This document shows, piece after piece, positions 18,712 to 27,332 of a stretch of DNA of 64,000 bases; positions within the stretch are counted from its first letter, which is position 1; every line of letters begins with the position of its first letter. Source of the stretch: Tannerella sp. (GTDB lineage: Bacteria > Bacteroidota > Bacteroidia > Bacteroidales > Tannerellaceae); the NCBI GenBank assembly GCA_031285565.1, contig JAITVY010000102.1, forward strand, positions 20,252 through 84,251. The letters run 5' to 3'. Both the position numbers and the translations under genes were made by a program. The notes beneath the pieces are model-generated. The model was not told the DNA's origin and made no database searches. It was given only the letters and a program-made list of their open reading frames with translations.

Positions 18712-20037
18712 ATGAAGAGAATTGTATCTCTTTTCTTTCTTTTTATATTCACATCCGTACACATTTCTGCACAGACTATAGAAGAAGATGGAGAAGAACA
18801 ACCTGTTGAAAACCTGGATAAACTTATTTCGTTATCAAATGTATTTTCACGCCTGACTTTAGGCGGTTATGGTGAAGCTGCATATACCCGTAATTTTTAT
18901 AGTGACGAATGGCAGCGCTATAGTAATCCTTCAAATTATAAGGATGCGGATAGTCATGGTCGTTTTGATTTACCGCATGTGGTGTTTTTTATTGGCTATG
19001 ATTTTGGTAAAGGATGGTCGTTTAGTAGCGAAATAGAATTTGAACATGGTGGAACGGAAAGTGCGATTGAGATAGAATCGGAAGAAGCCCGTGAATATGA
19101 AAGTGAGGTTGAACGGGGCGGAGAAGTTGCTTTGGAACAATTCTGGATTCAAAAAAGCTTTAGCCGCGCATTTAATATCCGGTTGGGACATATTATTGTT
19201 CCGGTGGGATTAACCAATCAATATCATATGCCGACAGAATTTTTCACGGTATATCGTCCGGAGGGAGAAAATACGATTTTTCCTTGTACATGGCATGAGA
19301 CAGGTATCAGTGTTTGGGGGCGTACGAAGCATTGGCGCTATGAAGCACAGTTTCTGCCCGGATTAGATGCGGATCGGTTCGGATCTTTTAGCTTTATTAA
19401 TGGAGCGTCCGGAAGTCCGTATGAATTTAAAATCGCGAATAAGTATGCAGGGGCATTGCGGTTGGATAATTATTCGGTAAAGGGTTTACGTATCGGATTA
19501 AGCGGTTATTTCGGATATAGTTTCAGGAACTCTTTGTCAAAAAGTACCAGATATAAGGATTGTAACGGCGAAGTGATGATTGGAAGTGTTGATTTTCATT
19601 ATAATAATTACAATATGATTGTGAGAGGAAGTTTTGACTGGGCGCATCTGAATGATTCCGAGGAGATTACTGCGTTCAACAAAACGATGCCGGCAGCTTC
19701 ACCCTCAACCCGAACCGCAGTTGCTTCCGATGCAATGGCTATGGGGATAGAAGCCGGATATAATCTTTTTGCTCATATAGAAAAACTAAAAAATGATAAT
19801 CAAAAGTTCTATCTTTTCGGCCGTTATGAATATTATGATTCCATGGCAAAAGTAGAGGCTGGTATTATTGATAATAAGGCCTGCGGAAAACATCGGATGG
19901 CGGCAGGTATTAATTACTATCCGATCCGGGATATTGTAATTAAGGCTGAATATTCCAAACGATTCTATAAAAGTCAATATAATGACGAGCCTTCTGTATC
20001 GTTAGGTGTGGCATATGCAGGATTTTTTACAAAATAG
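18712..20037 (+). CDS. Porin (phosphate-selective porin O/P-like outer-membrane barrel)
   Basis: Signal peptide; LGGYGEAAYTRNF, alternating barrel strands, RLGHIIVPVGLTNQYHMPTEFFTVYRPEGE. Confidence 0.8.
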   Translation: MKRIVSLFFLFIFTSVHISAQTIEEDGEEQPVENLDKLISLSNVFSRLTLGGYGEAAYTRNFYSDEWQRYSNPSNYKDADSHGRFDLPHVVFFIGYDFGKGWSFSSEIEFEHGGTESAIEIESEEAREYESEVERGGEVALEQFWIQKSFSRAFNIRLGHIIVPVGLTNQYHMPTEFFTVYRPEGENTIFPCTWHETGISVWGRTKHWRYEAQFLPGLDADRFGSFSFINGASGSPYEFKIANKYAGALRLDNYSVKGLRIGLSGYFGYSFRNSLSKSTRYKDCNGEVMIGSVDFHYNNYNMIVRGSFDWAHLNDSEEITAFNKTMPAASPSTRTAVASDAMAMGIEAGYNLFAHIEKLKNDNQKFYLFGRYEYYDSMAKVEAGIIDNKACGKHRMAAGINYYPIRDIVIKAEYSKRFYKSQYNDEPSVSLGVAYAGFFTK

Positions 20038-20078
20038 ACATGTTTTTATTTCATCATTAATAATTAATAGGTATAAAT

Positions 20079-21230
20079 ATGAAAAAGTTTTTTAAATTTC
20101 CGTTGTTAATGGCTGTTGCAGTCTTAACTACTTTGGGATTTGCATCATGTGATGACGATGACGATGATAAAGTAACCGAATTGACAGAGCAGGAAAAACG
20201 ACTGCAAACAATCAATGAAGCATATGTAGATGAGGTGATCGTTCCTACTTATAAAATGTTGTCGGATGAGTCGGCTCTTTTGGAAGATGCTGTAGCAGAT
20301 TTATCTAAAGATATAACAGATGCAAATGTGGCAAAAGCATGTGAATTATGGAAAACATCCCGCAAATACTGGGAATGGAGTGAGGCTTTCCTTATTGGCG
20401 CAGCAGGTATAGAAGGTATTGATCCACATATTGATACATGGCCATTGAATAGAGTGACGTTGCAGAAAGATTTATTAGACACGAATCTAAGCCAGGAGCA
20501 AATGAAAGTGAAGATAGAGGGTAGCGATATGTTGGCAGGTTTTCATGGCCTGGAATACATAATTTTCAGGGAAGGGAAAAATCGTCCGGCTGCTGATATT
20601 ACACCTATTGAAATGCGTTATGCTGTGGCTGTGGTCGAAGATTTGGTCCTTAGTTGTTATCGTTTGGAAGCTTATTGGGCTGGGATAGATAACGTGTCAG
20701 GCGAAAAGAAGAGTTTATTAACAGAAGAGAATCAAATACCGGATATAAACTATGGTGAACATTTTAAAAAAGCACAAAAAGTAGCAGGTATGGAGGAAGG
20801 TGACTGGGGCTCTATATTTGGAGTAAGCGAAAACCTGATATTCGGTTTTATGGACATTGTTGATGAAGTTGGAAATGCCAAAATAGGATCAGCTTTTACT
20901 GGTGAAGATCCGGAATATATTGAATCTCCGCATGCGTATAATTCGATACAGGATTTCGAAGATAATATTCAAGGTGTGCGTTATGCTTACTTTGGGAAGA
21001 TGGAAGCGACTTCCGCTCAATCAAACTCAATTGGAGCTTATATCAAAGAAATGGATGCTACCGCTGATAAAGCAGTGCTTGATGCTTTTGATAATGCAAT
21101 AGCAAAGATAAAAGCAATGCCAAAACCATTTGTACTGAACTTTACTGATCCAAGAGCCGGCGAAGCCATCGAGGCTTGTGATGATTTGAACACAGCACTA
21201 ATAGCTGCACAGAAAGTTTTGAGAAAATAA
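20079..21230 (+). CDS. Imelysin family (M75/IrpA-like) lipoprotein
   Basis: GxHxxE motif GFHGLEYIIFREG; lipobox GFASC followed by DDDDDD. Confidence 0.92.
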   Translation: MKKFFKFPLLMAVAVLTTLGFASCDDDDDDKVTELTEQEKRLQTINEAYVDEVIVPTYKMLSDESALLEDAVADLSKDITDANVAKACELWKTSRKYWEWSEAFLIGAAGIEGIDPHIDTWPLNRVTLQKDLLDTNLSQEQMKVKIEGSDMLAGFHGLEYIIFREGKNRPAADITPIEMRYAVAVVEDLVLSCYRLEAYWAGIDNVSGEKKSLLTEENQIPDINYGEHFKKAQKVAGMEEGDWGSIFGVSENLIFGFMDIVDEVGNAKIGSAFTGEDPEYIESPHAYNSIQDFEDNIQGVRYAYFGKMEATSAQSNSIGAYIKEMDATADKAVLDAFDNAIAKIKAMPKPFVLNFTDPRAGEAIEACDDLNTALIAAQKVLRK

Positions 21231-21246
21231 ATAATATCTACGACTA

Positions 21247-22833
21247 ATGCTAAAGAAGATTTGTTTTTTATCTTTATCGATCTTGTTTGTATTTACATCC
21301 TGTAACGATGATGATGGTCCTGATACAAAACCGGTAGTTGAAGTTCCGGAAGAAGAATGGTATTCAGGTGGTGAATTGGGAACAACCTTTAATGCTACTT
21401 CTTTTGCGTATGAACAGCCTGCTCCTGCTGTTGAAAATACAGGAATGTCGCATGCTTTTAAAATGGGTGAGTATCTGTTTGAACGTGATTTTAATGAAAA
21501 TCCGAGTGGCGCTTTTTGTGGTTTAGGGCCATTGATGATACGGACCGGATGTTTGTATTGTCATCCGAGTTACGGGCATGGCAAACGACAAACGGAATAC
21601 CGCTCTAATCAGCGAGGTAATGGTTATTTGCTGGTTGTAACCGATGAGACAGATACGTACCTGAGTTCATTGACCGGTATGCCACAGACGATGGCTGTTA
21701 CTCCTTTTAAACCACCGATTGATGAAACGAAAATTAAAATCGATTGGTTAACACACGTTGATGAATGGGGCAATAAGTTTTCGGATGGAGAATCTTACGA
21801 GTTGATCTATCCGGAAGTTACTATTCCGAAAGATGCGTATTATGTTCCACTGGAAGTGACGAAGAATGGTGAAACGACGACAGTCCCTCATCAGAATGTA
21901 ATTGTCCGGTTGGAGTCAACAATCGGCGTATATGGTACAGGACTGCTGGATGCGATTGATGCTGATGATTTGAAAGCGGAGTATACAAGACAGGAACAAT
22001 ATGGTGTTTCGCTTAATCCGGCTATTTTTGCTGGTGGGAACTGGGTGAAAACTTATGGAACAACAAGTCATCCGTTGAAGTTTACATACGCCTTGAGTCG
22101 TGGTCCGCTTCAGGATGCTGCCGGAGCAAATGCGATCTGGAATATTACAAATGTAACCCGTTCGAACCGGCGGTATCATTATATGACCGCTGCGTATGCT
22201 AAAGTAGCTTCGCAGGATAAGGATGTTCAGGAAACGTTTTATAAATATTTTTCGGAGCATAATAAGACGGGTGATGTGGAAACGGATATTTATAATTATC
22301 TGATGGCGACCGATCTGGCTATTGAAATGACGGATAAGAATTATGAAAATTTTATGATCTGGCATCGTGGACTGGCTGTTCCGGCTGCCCGTGATCTGGA
22401 TGATCCGGATGTGCAAAAGGGCAAAGAACTTTTCACAGAGATTGGCTGTGCTACATGCCACAAACCATCATGGACAACAGGGGCGGACAAAGTAGTTGAT
22501 CCAAGTGGATTTTTTGCAGATAATGATCCACGTCTACCGCGTTATCCGTATCAGAAGATCTGGCCATATACCGATATGGTGCAGCATCGTTTGTTTATGA
22601 AAAATGATATCCGTACCGGTTGGTGCCGTACGACGCCTCTTTGGGGACGTGGTTTAAGCCAATTGGTAACCGGTGCCAGTGACCGTTTGCATGATTGCCG
22701 TGCACGTAGTGTGATCGAAGCGATTATGTGGCATGGGGATGCTCAGAGTGATGCCCGTACTTCAACTGAAAAATTCCGGGTATTATCGAAAGCCGAACGT
22801 GACGCTATTGTGAAGTTTATTAATGCGATATAG
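21247..22833 (+). CDS. Di-heme oxidoreductase (DUF1111/MauG-like) lipoprotein
   Basis: Two c-type heme motifs CLYCH and CATCH; lipobox FVFTSC followed by NDDDG. Confidence 0.92.
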   Translation: MLKKICFLSLSILFVFTSCNDDDGPDTKPVVEVPEEEWYSGGELGTTFNATSFAYEQPAPAVENTGMSHAFKMGEYLFERDFNENPSGAFCGLGPLMIRTGCLYCHPSYGHGKRQTEYRSNQRGNGYLLVVTDETDTYLSSLTGMPQTMAVTPFKPPIDETKIKIDWLTHVDEWGNKFSDGESYELIYPEVTIPKDAYYVPLEVTKNGETTTVPHQNVIVRLESTIGVYGTGLLDAIDADDLKAEYTRQEQYGVSLNPAIFAGGNWVKTYGTTSHPLKFTYALSRGPLQDAAGANAIWNITNVTRSNRRYHYMTAAYAKVASQDKDVQETFYKYFSEHNKTGDVETDIYNYLMATDLAIEMTDKNYENFMIWHRGLAVPAARDLDDPDVQKGKELFTEIGCATCHKPSWTTGADKVVDPSGFFADNDPRLPRYPYQKIWPYTDMVQHRLFMKNDIRTGWCRTTPLWGRGLSQLVTGASDRLHDCRARSVIEAIMWHGDAQSDARTSTEKFRVLSKAERDAIVKFINAI

Positions 22834-22879
22834 TCTTTGTGGCGTAATCATTAGTTAATTAAATGCTTAATGCATATTC

Positions 22880-22917
22880 AAGGGGTGCCGGTCCTGATTT
22901 GGGTTCGGCCCCTTTTT
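22880..22917 (+). terminator. Intrinsic terminator after di-heme oxidoreductase gene
   Basis: AAGGGGTGCCG...CGGCCCCTTTTT. Confidence 0.8.
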
Positions 22918-22928
22918 GTTTATATTTG
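22898..22928 (+). promoter_or_regulatory. Putative promoter TTTG-N19-TATATTTG for ccsBA, overlapping the terminator
   Basis: TTTG 22898-22901, TATATTTG 22921-22928, ATG at 22952. Confidence 0.6.
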
Positions 22929-22951
22929 TTGTATTTTATATTGTATTGAAG

Positions 22952-25201
22952 ATGAACTTGTTGAGGCGTTTGTCGTTTTCTGTTATGGGAGTGCTTATTC
23001 TCATTTTGATTATAGCGACTATTGTAGAAAAGATGTATGGTACGGCATTTGTCGCGGATAAAATATACAGTTCGTGGATTTTTGTATTCTTTTGGGGGTT
23101 ATTATCAGTCGTAGGACTGATTTATATGATCAGGCGAAGATTTCAGAAAAGAATAATCGTTTTTTTGTTTCATGTGTCGTTCATAGTTATTTTATCAGGC
23201 GCTTTTGTTACATATCTGCTGGGTGAGCAGGGTATGTTGCATATACGTGAGAAGGAAACGGTATCTGTATTTATTGATAAGGATGGTGAAAAGCTAATGT
23301 TACCTTTCGATATCGTACTTGATCGTTTTCAGGTGATATATTATCCGGGAACACCTTCACCAATGGATTACGAAAGTACGTTGACTGTTATTCATAAAGA
23401 CGGTAAAACAGAACAGGGAGAAGTCGCCATGAATCAGATATTTTCCTGTAAAGGGTATCGTTTTTATCAGTCCGGATATGATGATGATGGTTTGGGTACA
23501 ACACTTGCTGTATCACATGATCCTTATGGGATTGCAGTTACCTACATTGGCTACGGGCTATTGTTATTGTCGATTATATTGTTTTTTATAGAACCGCAAA
23601 GTAAGTTTCGTCGTCTGATGAAAAGTCCGCTTATCCGACATAGTCTGACGGCTTTTGTTTTATTGCTATGTTTTAACAATGGAGCGAACGCTTCGGTGTC
23701 TGCCGATGTTAAAGTATTGCCCAAAGAGGTCGCTGCAAATTTTGGCGATTTGAATGTGCTTTATAATAATCGTATTTGTCCGCTTCAGACACTGGCGAAA
23801 GATTTTACGACAAAGTTATATGGCAAGCCCGGGTATGAAGGTTTTACAGCCGAACAGGTTTTTACCGGCTGGATGTTTTATTATTCGAGCTGGAAGCAAC
23901 AGCCTATGATCAAAATTAAAGATGCTGAAACACGTCGTATATTGGGAATAGACGGACGGTATGCAACATTAGACGATTTTTTTAGTGTGACTAATGAATA
24001 TAAGCTTGAATCAGCCTTACAAAGAATCAGAGCCGGAGAACAGCTTCAAGGCAGCAGGGGGATTCAGGAAGCGGATGAAAAATATAATATATTAAGGTTG
24101 TTTTATGCAGGGGAAATGATGAAGGTGTTTCCTTGTCGTATAGAAAATGATCCGCAAAAAGTACAATGGTTTTCCCAGGGTGATGTACTTCCGGATAACG
24201 TAGGTAGTGATACCTGGTTTTTTATCCGGAAAACACAGGATTATATTTTTGAAATGGTTGTGAAAAAGGATTATGAAGGAGTGAAATATACATTGCAGAA
24301 AATAAAGTCATATCAGGAAAAAGAGGCGACAGAAGTGCTTCCTTCAAAGTTTAGTCTGCAAGTGGAAAAAGTATATAATCAATTGGATTATACGCAGTTT
24401 TTAGCTATCAGTTGTATTATTATCGGACTTTTTTCCTTTATATATTATGGTTTTTGTATGGCTTCAGGAAATGGTATTAAACCTTTTATATCCGGTATGT
24501 TATGTGTATTTCTTTGGGGGATATTTGCATTTCTTACAGCATACATATCTTTGCGATGGATAATCAGCGGACATGTTCCGTTATCCAATGGATATGAAAC
24601 CATGCAGTTTATGGCCTGGGGAACATTGCCTATTGCTTTTTTTCTGCATAAAAGGGTGCCTGTTTCTTTATCTTTCGGATTTCTGATCTGTGGCCTTACA
24701 TTGATGGTCTCGGTAATGGGAGAATCAAGTCCGCAAATAACGCCTTTGATGCCGGTGTTGTCTTCGCCATTACTGAGCATACATGTTGCTGTTATTATGA
24801 TGGCTTATTCTCTTTTTGCTTTTATGATGTTGAACGGGATCATGGCTGTAAGCATGGCTTTTTTCGGCAAGGATACAGCCGATAGGGGACGTCAGGTGGA
24901 ACGTCTGCAGATTCTCAGCCAGATTATGCTTTATCCTGCATTGTTTTGTCTTATTATCGGAATTTTTATTGGTGCAGTGTGGGCCAATATATCCTGGGGA
25001 CGTTATTGGGGATGGGATCCTAAGGAAGTGTGGGCTTTGATAACCATGCTGATTTATTCGATGGCTGTTCATTCCGATTCACTGCCATGGTTTCGTCGGC
25101 CGCTTTTTTTTCATATATTTATGATTGCGGCTTTTCTGAGTGTGCTTATCACTTATTTTGGCGTGAATTTTATATTAGGGGGAATGCATAGTTATGCTTA
25201 A
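22952..25201 (+). CDS. ccsA: Cytochrome c biogenesis protein, ResB-CcsA fusion
   Basis: N-terminal ResB-like TM region; C-terminal heme-handling motif WGRYWGWDPKEVWALI. Confidence 0.93.
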   Translation: MNLLRRLSFSVMGVLILILIIATIVEKMYGTAFVADKIYSSWIFVFFWGLLSVVGLIYMIRRRFQKRIIVFLFHVSFIVILSGAFVTYLLGEQGMLHIREKETVSVFIDKDGEKLMLPFDIVLDRFQVIYYPGTPSPMDYESTLTVIHKDGKTEQGEVAMNQIFSCKGYRFYQSGYDDDGLGTTLAVSHDPYGIAVTYIGYGLLLLSIILFFIEPQSKFRRLMKSPLIRHSLTAFVLLLCFNNGANASVSADVKVLPKEVAANFGDLNVLYNNRICPLQTLAKDFTTKLYGKPGYEGFTAEQVFTGWMFYYSSWKQQPMIKIKDAETRRILGIDGRYATLDDFFSVTNEYKLESALQRIRAGEQLQGSRGIQEADEKYNILRLFYAGEMMKVFPCRIENDPQKVQWFSQGDVLPDNVGSDTWFFIRKTQDYIFEMVVKKDYEGVKYTLQKIKSYQEKEATEVLPSKFSLQVEKVYNQLDYTQFLAISCIIIGLFSFIYYGFCMASGNGIKPFISGMLCVFLWGIFAFLTAYISLRWIISGHVPLSNGYETMQFMAWGTLPIAFFLHKRVPVSLSFGFLICGLTLMVSVMGESSPQITPLMPVLSSPLLSIHVAVIMMAYSLFAFMMLNGIMAVSMAFFGKDTADRGRQVERLQILSQIMLYPALFCLIIGIFIGAVWANISWGRYWGWDPKEVWALITMLIYSMAVHSDSLPWFRRPLFFHIFMIAAFLSVLITYFGVNFILGGMHSYA

Positions 25202-25302
25202 AAGCTTTGTCCCTGAGCTAATTGAAAATTGAATTGGAGCGAAGCGTAAATCGGCCATAGCCAAAGTGGAAAATTGAAAATTAATGCGGGTTCAGAGGAT
25301 CC

Positions 25303-26532
25303 TTAATGTTCCGGGTAATCGGGATATAACAAATATTTTTGTCGCATTTCTTTGTATGCGTTGAGATCGGGTTCCCAGGATGCGCGAATTTCATCTTCGG
25401 ATAAGCCTTCGGATATCTGCAACCGTAAAGAATTTGTTCCGGCTAATAAGTCGAACCATTTGGCACGGGAAAAGAATGCTTTTTCGTTATTATTGAGTCG
25501 TTTGTAGAAATCGAGAATGAATTGTAACGATAGCCCTCCCTCGAATGGGTATTCTCTTAAATCCATTCCGTAGCATGTCTGATCTTTATACATGGGATTT
25601 GTGTCGAGCCCTTCCAATGCAACCGGTGTAAAAGTAAAATCTCCGCCTTCCGGATCAGGATAACCTAATACCTGAAACGGGAAGTATGTACCTCTTCCGA
25701 CGCTGATACTTGTTCCTTCAAAAAAGCATAATGACGGATATAGCCGGATGGACTGCTCATTCGGTAAGTTGGGGGATGGTTTTGCGGGTAACCAATACGG
25801 ATCACCATGTTTCCAGTTTAACATGTTGACTACGGTTAGTCGGCATTTTTTTTCTTTTGTTTTTAGCCATCCTTCTCCATTAATCATTTCAGCCAGTTCT
25901 CCTATGGTTAATCCATGTAATACCGGAATCGGGTGCATGCTTACAAATGATTCGTAGCCTGCTTTCCGAACAGGCCCGTCTATATAATCATTCGGATTGG
26001 GACGATCCAATACGATAAACTCTTTTGTGTGTTCGGCACAGGCTTCCATAAGGTAATGCATAGTGCTGATATATGTAAAGAAACGTGTGCCGACATCTTG
26101 CATGTCAAATATGATCACATCCAGATCGTTTAATTGGGCCGCAGTAGGTTTTTTGTTTTTTCCGTATAATGAAATAATCGGAATACCGGTTTTCAGATCG
26201 CGACTATCTTTTATTTCTTCTCCGGCATCGGCTGTCCCACGAAATCCATGTTCGGGTGCAAATACTTTTTTGATATCAACGCCTTTCGCTAAAAGGGTAT
26301 CTAATAAATGAACTTTTGCATCTTCGAGTATAGATGTATGATTAAGGGCTAATCCTACACGTTTGTTTTCGACTAATGCGACTATGGTGTCAACACGTTC
26401 TGCCCCCAGAGTTATTTGTTTACTGTGTTGCGAATAAGAAAGTTGACTGATAAGCGAAAAAATGACAAGTATACTGCTAAAACTGACTTTGTTTATGTTT
26501 TTAATTATTAGTTTGTTATGCGCTTGTGCCAT
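25303..26532 (-). CDS. namZ: DUF1343 / NamZ-type exo-beta-N-acetylmuramidase
   Basis: VGLALNHTSI, FAPEHGFRGTADAGE, DVIIFDMQDVGTRFFTYISTMHYLMEAC, FEGTSISVGRGTYFPFQVLGYP. Confidence 0.9.
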   Translation of the reverse strand: MAQAHNKLIIKNINKVSFSSILVIFSLISQLSYSQHSKQITLGAERVDTIVALVENKRVGLALNHTSILEDAKVHLLDTLLAKGVDIKKVFAPEHGFRGTADAGEEIKDSRDLKTGIPIISLYGKNKKPTAAQLNDLDVIIFDMQDVGTRFFTYISTMHYLMEACAEHTKEFIVLDRPNPNDYIDGPVRKAGYESFVSMHPIPVLHGLTIGELAEMINGEGWLKTKEKKCRLTVVNMLNWKHGDPYWLPAKPSPNLPNEQSIRLYPSLCFFEGTSISVGRGTYFPFQVLGYPDPEGGDFTFTPVALEGLDTNPMYKDQTCYGMDLREYPFEGGLSLQFILDFYKRLNNNEKAFFSRAKWFDLLAGTNSLRLQISEGLSEDEIRASWEPDLNAYKEMRQKYLLYPDYPEH

Positions 26533-26629
26533 GATGAATCACTGTTTGTTTACAAATTTTGTAAATATATAAAAAACTATCTACTGTCCTTATATGTTAA
26601 TCATATTTTATAATTATTTGTAAATTTGT

Positions 26630-26724
26630 ACGACTAATGAAATTGAACGTTTTAAGCAGCGAGGGCAGAAGTGGAATTTATTCAGACTATGTCGAGTCGC
26701 GTAAAACGACTAATGAAATTGAAC
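26630..26724 (+). repeat. Copy B of dispersed intergenic element, bracketed by 19-bp direct repeats ACGACTAATGAAATTGAAC (26630-26648 and 26706-26724)
   Basis: Exact 19-bp repeats 76 bp apart; interior aligns to reverse complement of 5361-5440. Confidence 0.85.
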
Positions 26725-26731
26725 ATTGCAG

Positions 26732-27274
26732 ATGGATCCGTTGGAAATAATTCGAAAATATTATGCGGTTGATTCTGAAGCCTATCGGATACTGGTTATA
26801 CATAGTCGGCAGGTAACAGATAAAGCAGTTGAGATAGCAAAAATACATCCTGAGATGAATTTGGATATTCCGTTTATCGAAGAGGCGGCGATGCTTCATG
26901 ATATAGGTGTTTTTCTTTGTGACGCTCCGGATATCGGCTGCTATGGAGAAGCTGAATATATTTGTCATGGATATTTGGGCGCTGACCTGATGCGCAGCGA
27001 AGGGTATCCCCGCCATGCTTTGGTTTGCGAACGACATACGGGAACAGGTATTTCATTGGACATGATTGAAAAGCGACAGTTGCCGCTTCCTCATCGCGAT
27101 ATGCAACCGCAATCGTTAGAAGAGCTGTTGATTTGTTTTGCGGATAAGTTTTATAGTAAGACGAAACTGACTACAGAAAAGCCGGTTGAGAAAATCCGGA
27201 AAAGTCTGAGTAAGTATGGAGAAGAGGAGGTTTTACGATTTAATGACTGGTATAAACTCTTTTTAGGAGAATAA
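26732..27274 (+). CDS. HD domain phosphohydrolase
   Basis: VIHSRQVTDKAVEIAK, AAMLHDIGVFLC, ICFADKFYSK. Confidence 0.9.
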   Translation: MDPLEIIRKYYAVDSEAYRILVIHSRQVTDKAVEIAKIHPEMNLDIPFIEEAAMLHDIGVFLCDAPDIGCYGEAEYICHGYLGADLMRSEGYPRHALVCERHTGTGISLDMIEKRQLPLPHRDMQPQSLEELLICFADKFYSKTKLTTEKPVEKIRKSLSKYGEEEVLRFNDWYKLFLGE

Positions 27275-27299
27275 AATCTGTCTGGTCAGTATTTTATTA

Positions 27300-27307
27300 T
27301 ATTTTTG
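27300..27307 (+). promoter_or_regulatory. Putative -7 box TATTTTTG
   Basis: Matches TAnnTTTG upstream of LptD-like gene. Confidence 0.4.
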
Positions 27308-27332
27308 TGCCGGAATATATACGGGTCAAAGA

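Noticed and set aside
25202-25302. AATTGAAAATTGAA-type short repeats after ccsBA (also near 50985)
   Set aside because: Simple AT-rich motif common in Bacteroidales intergenic DNA; no clear structure.
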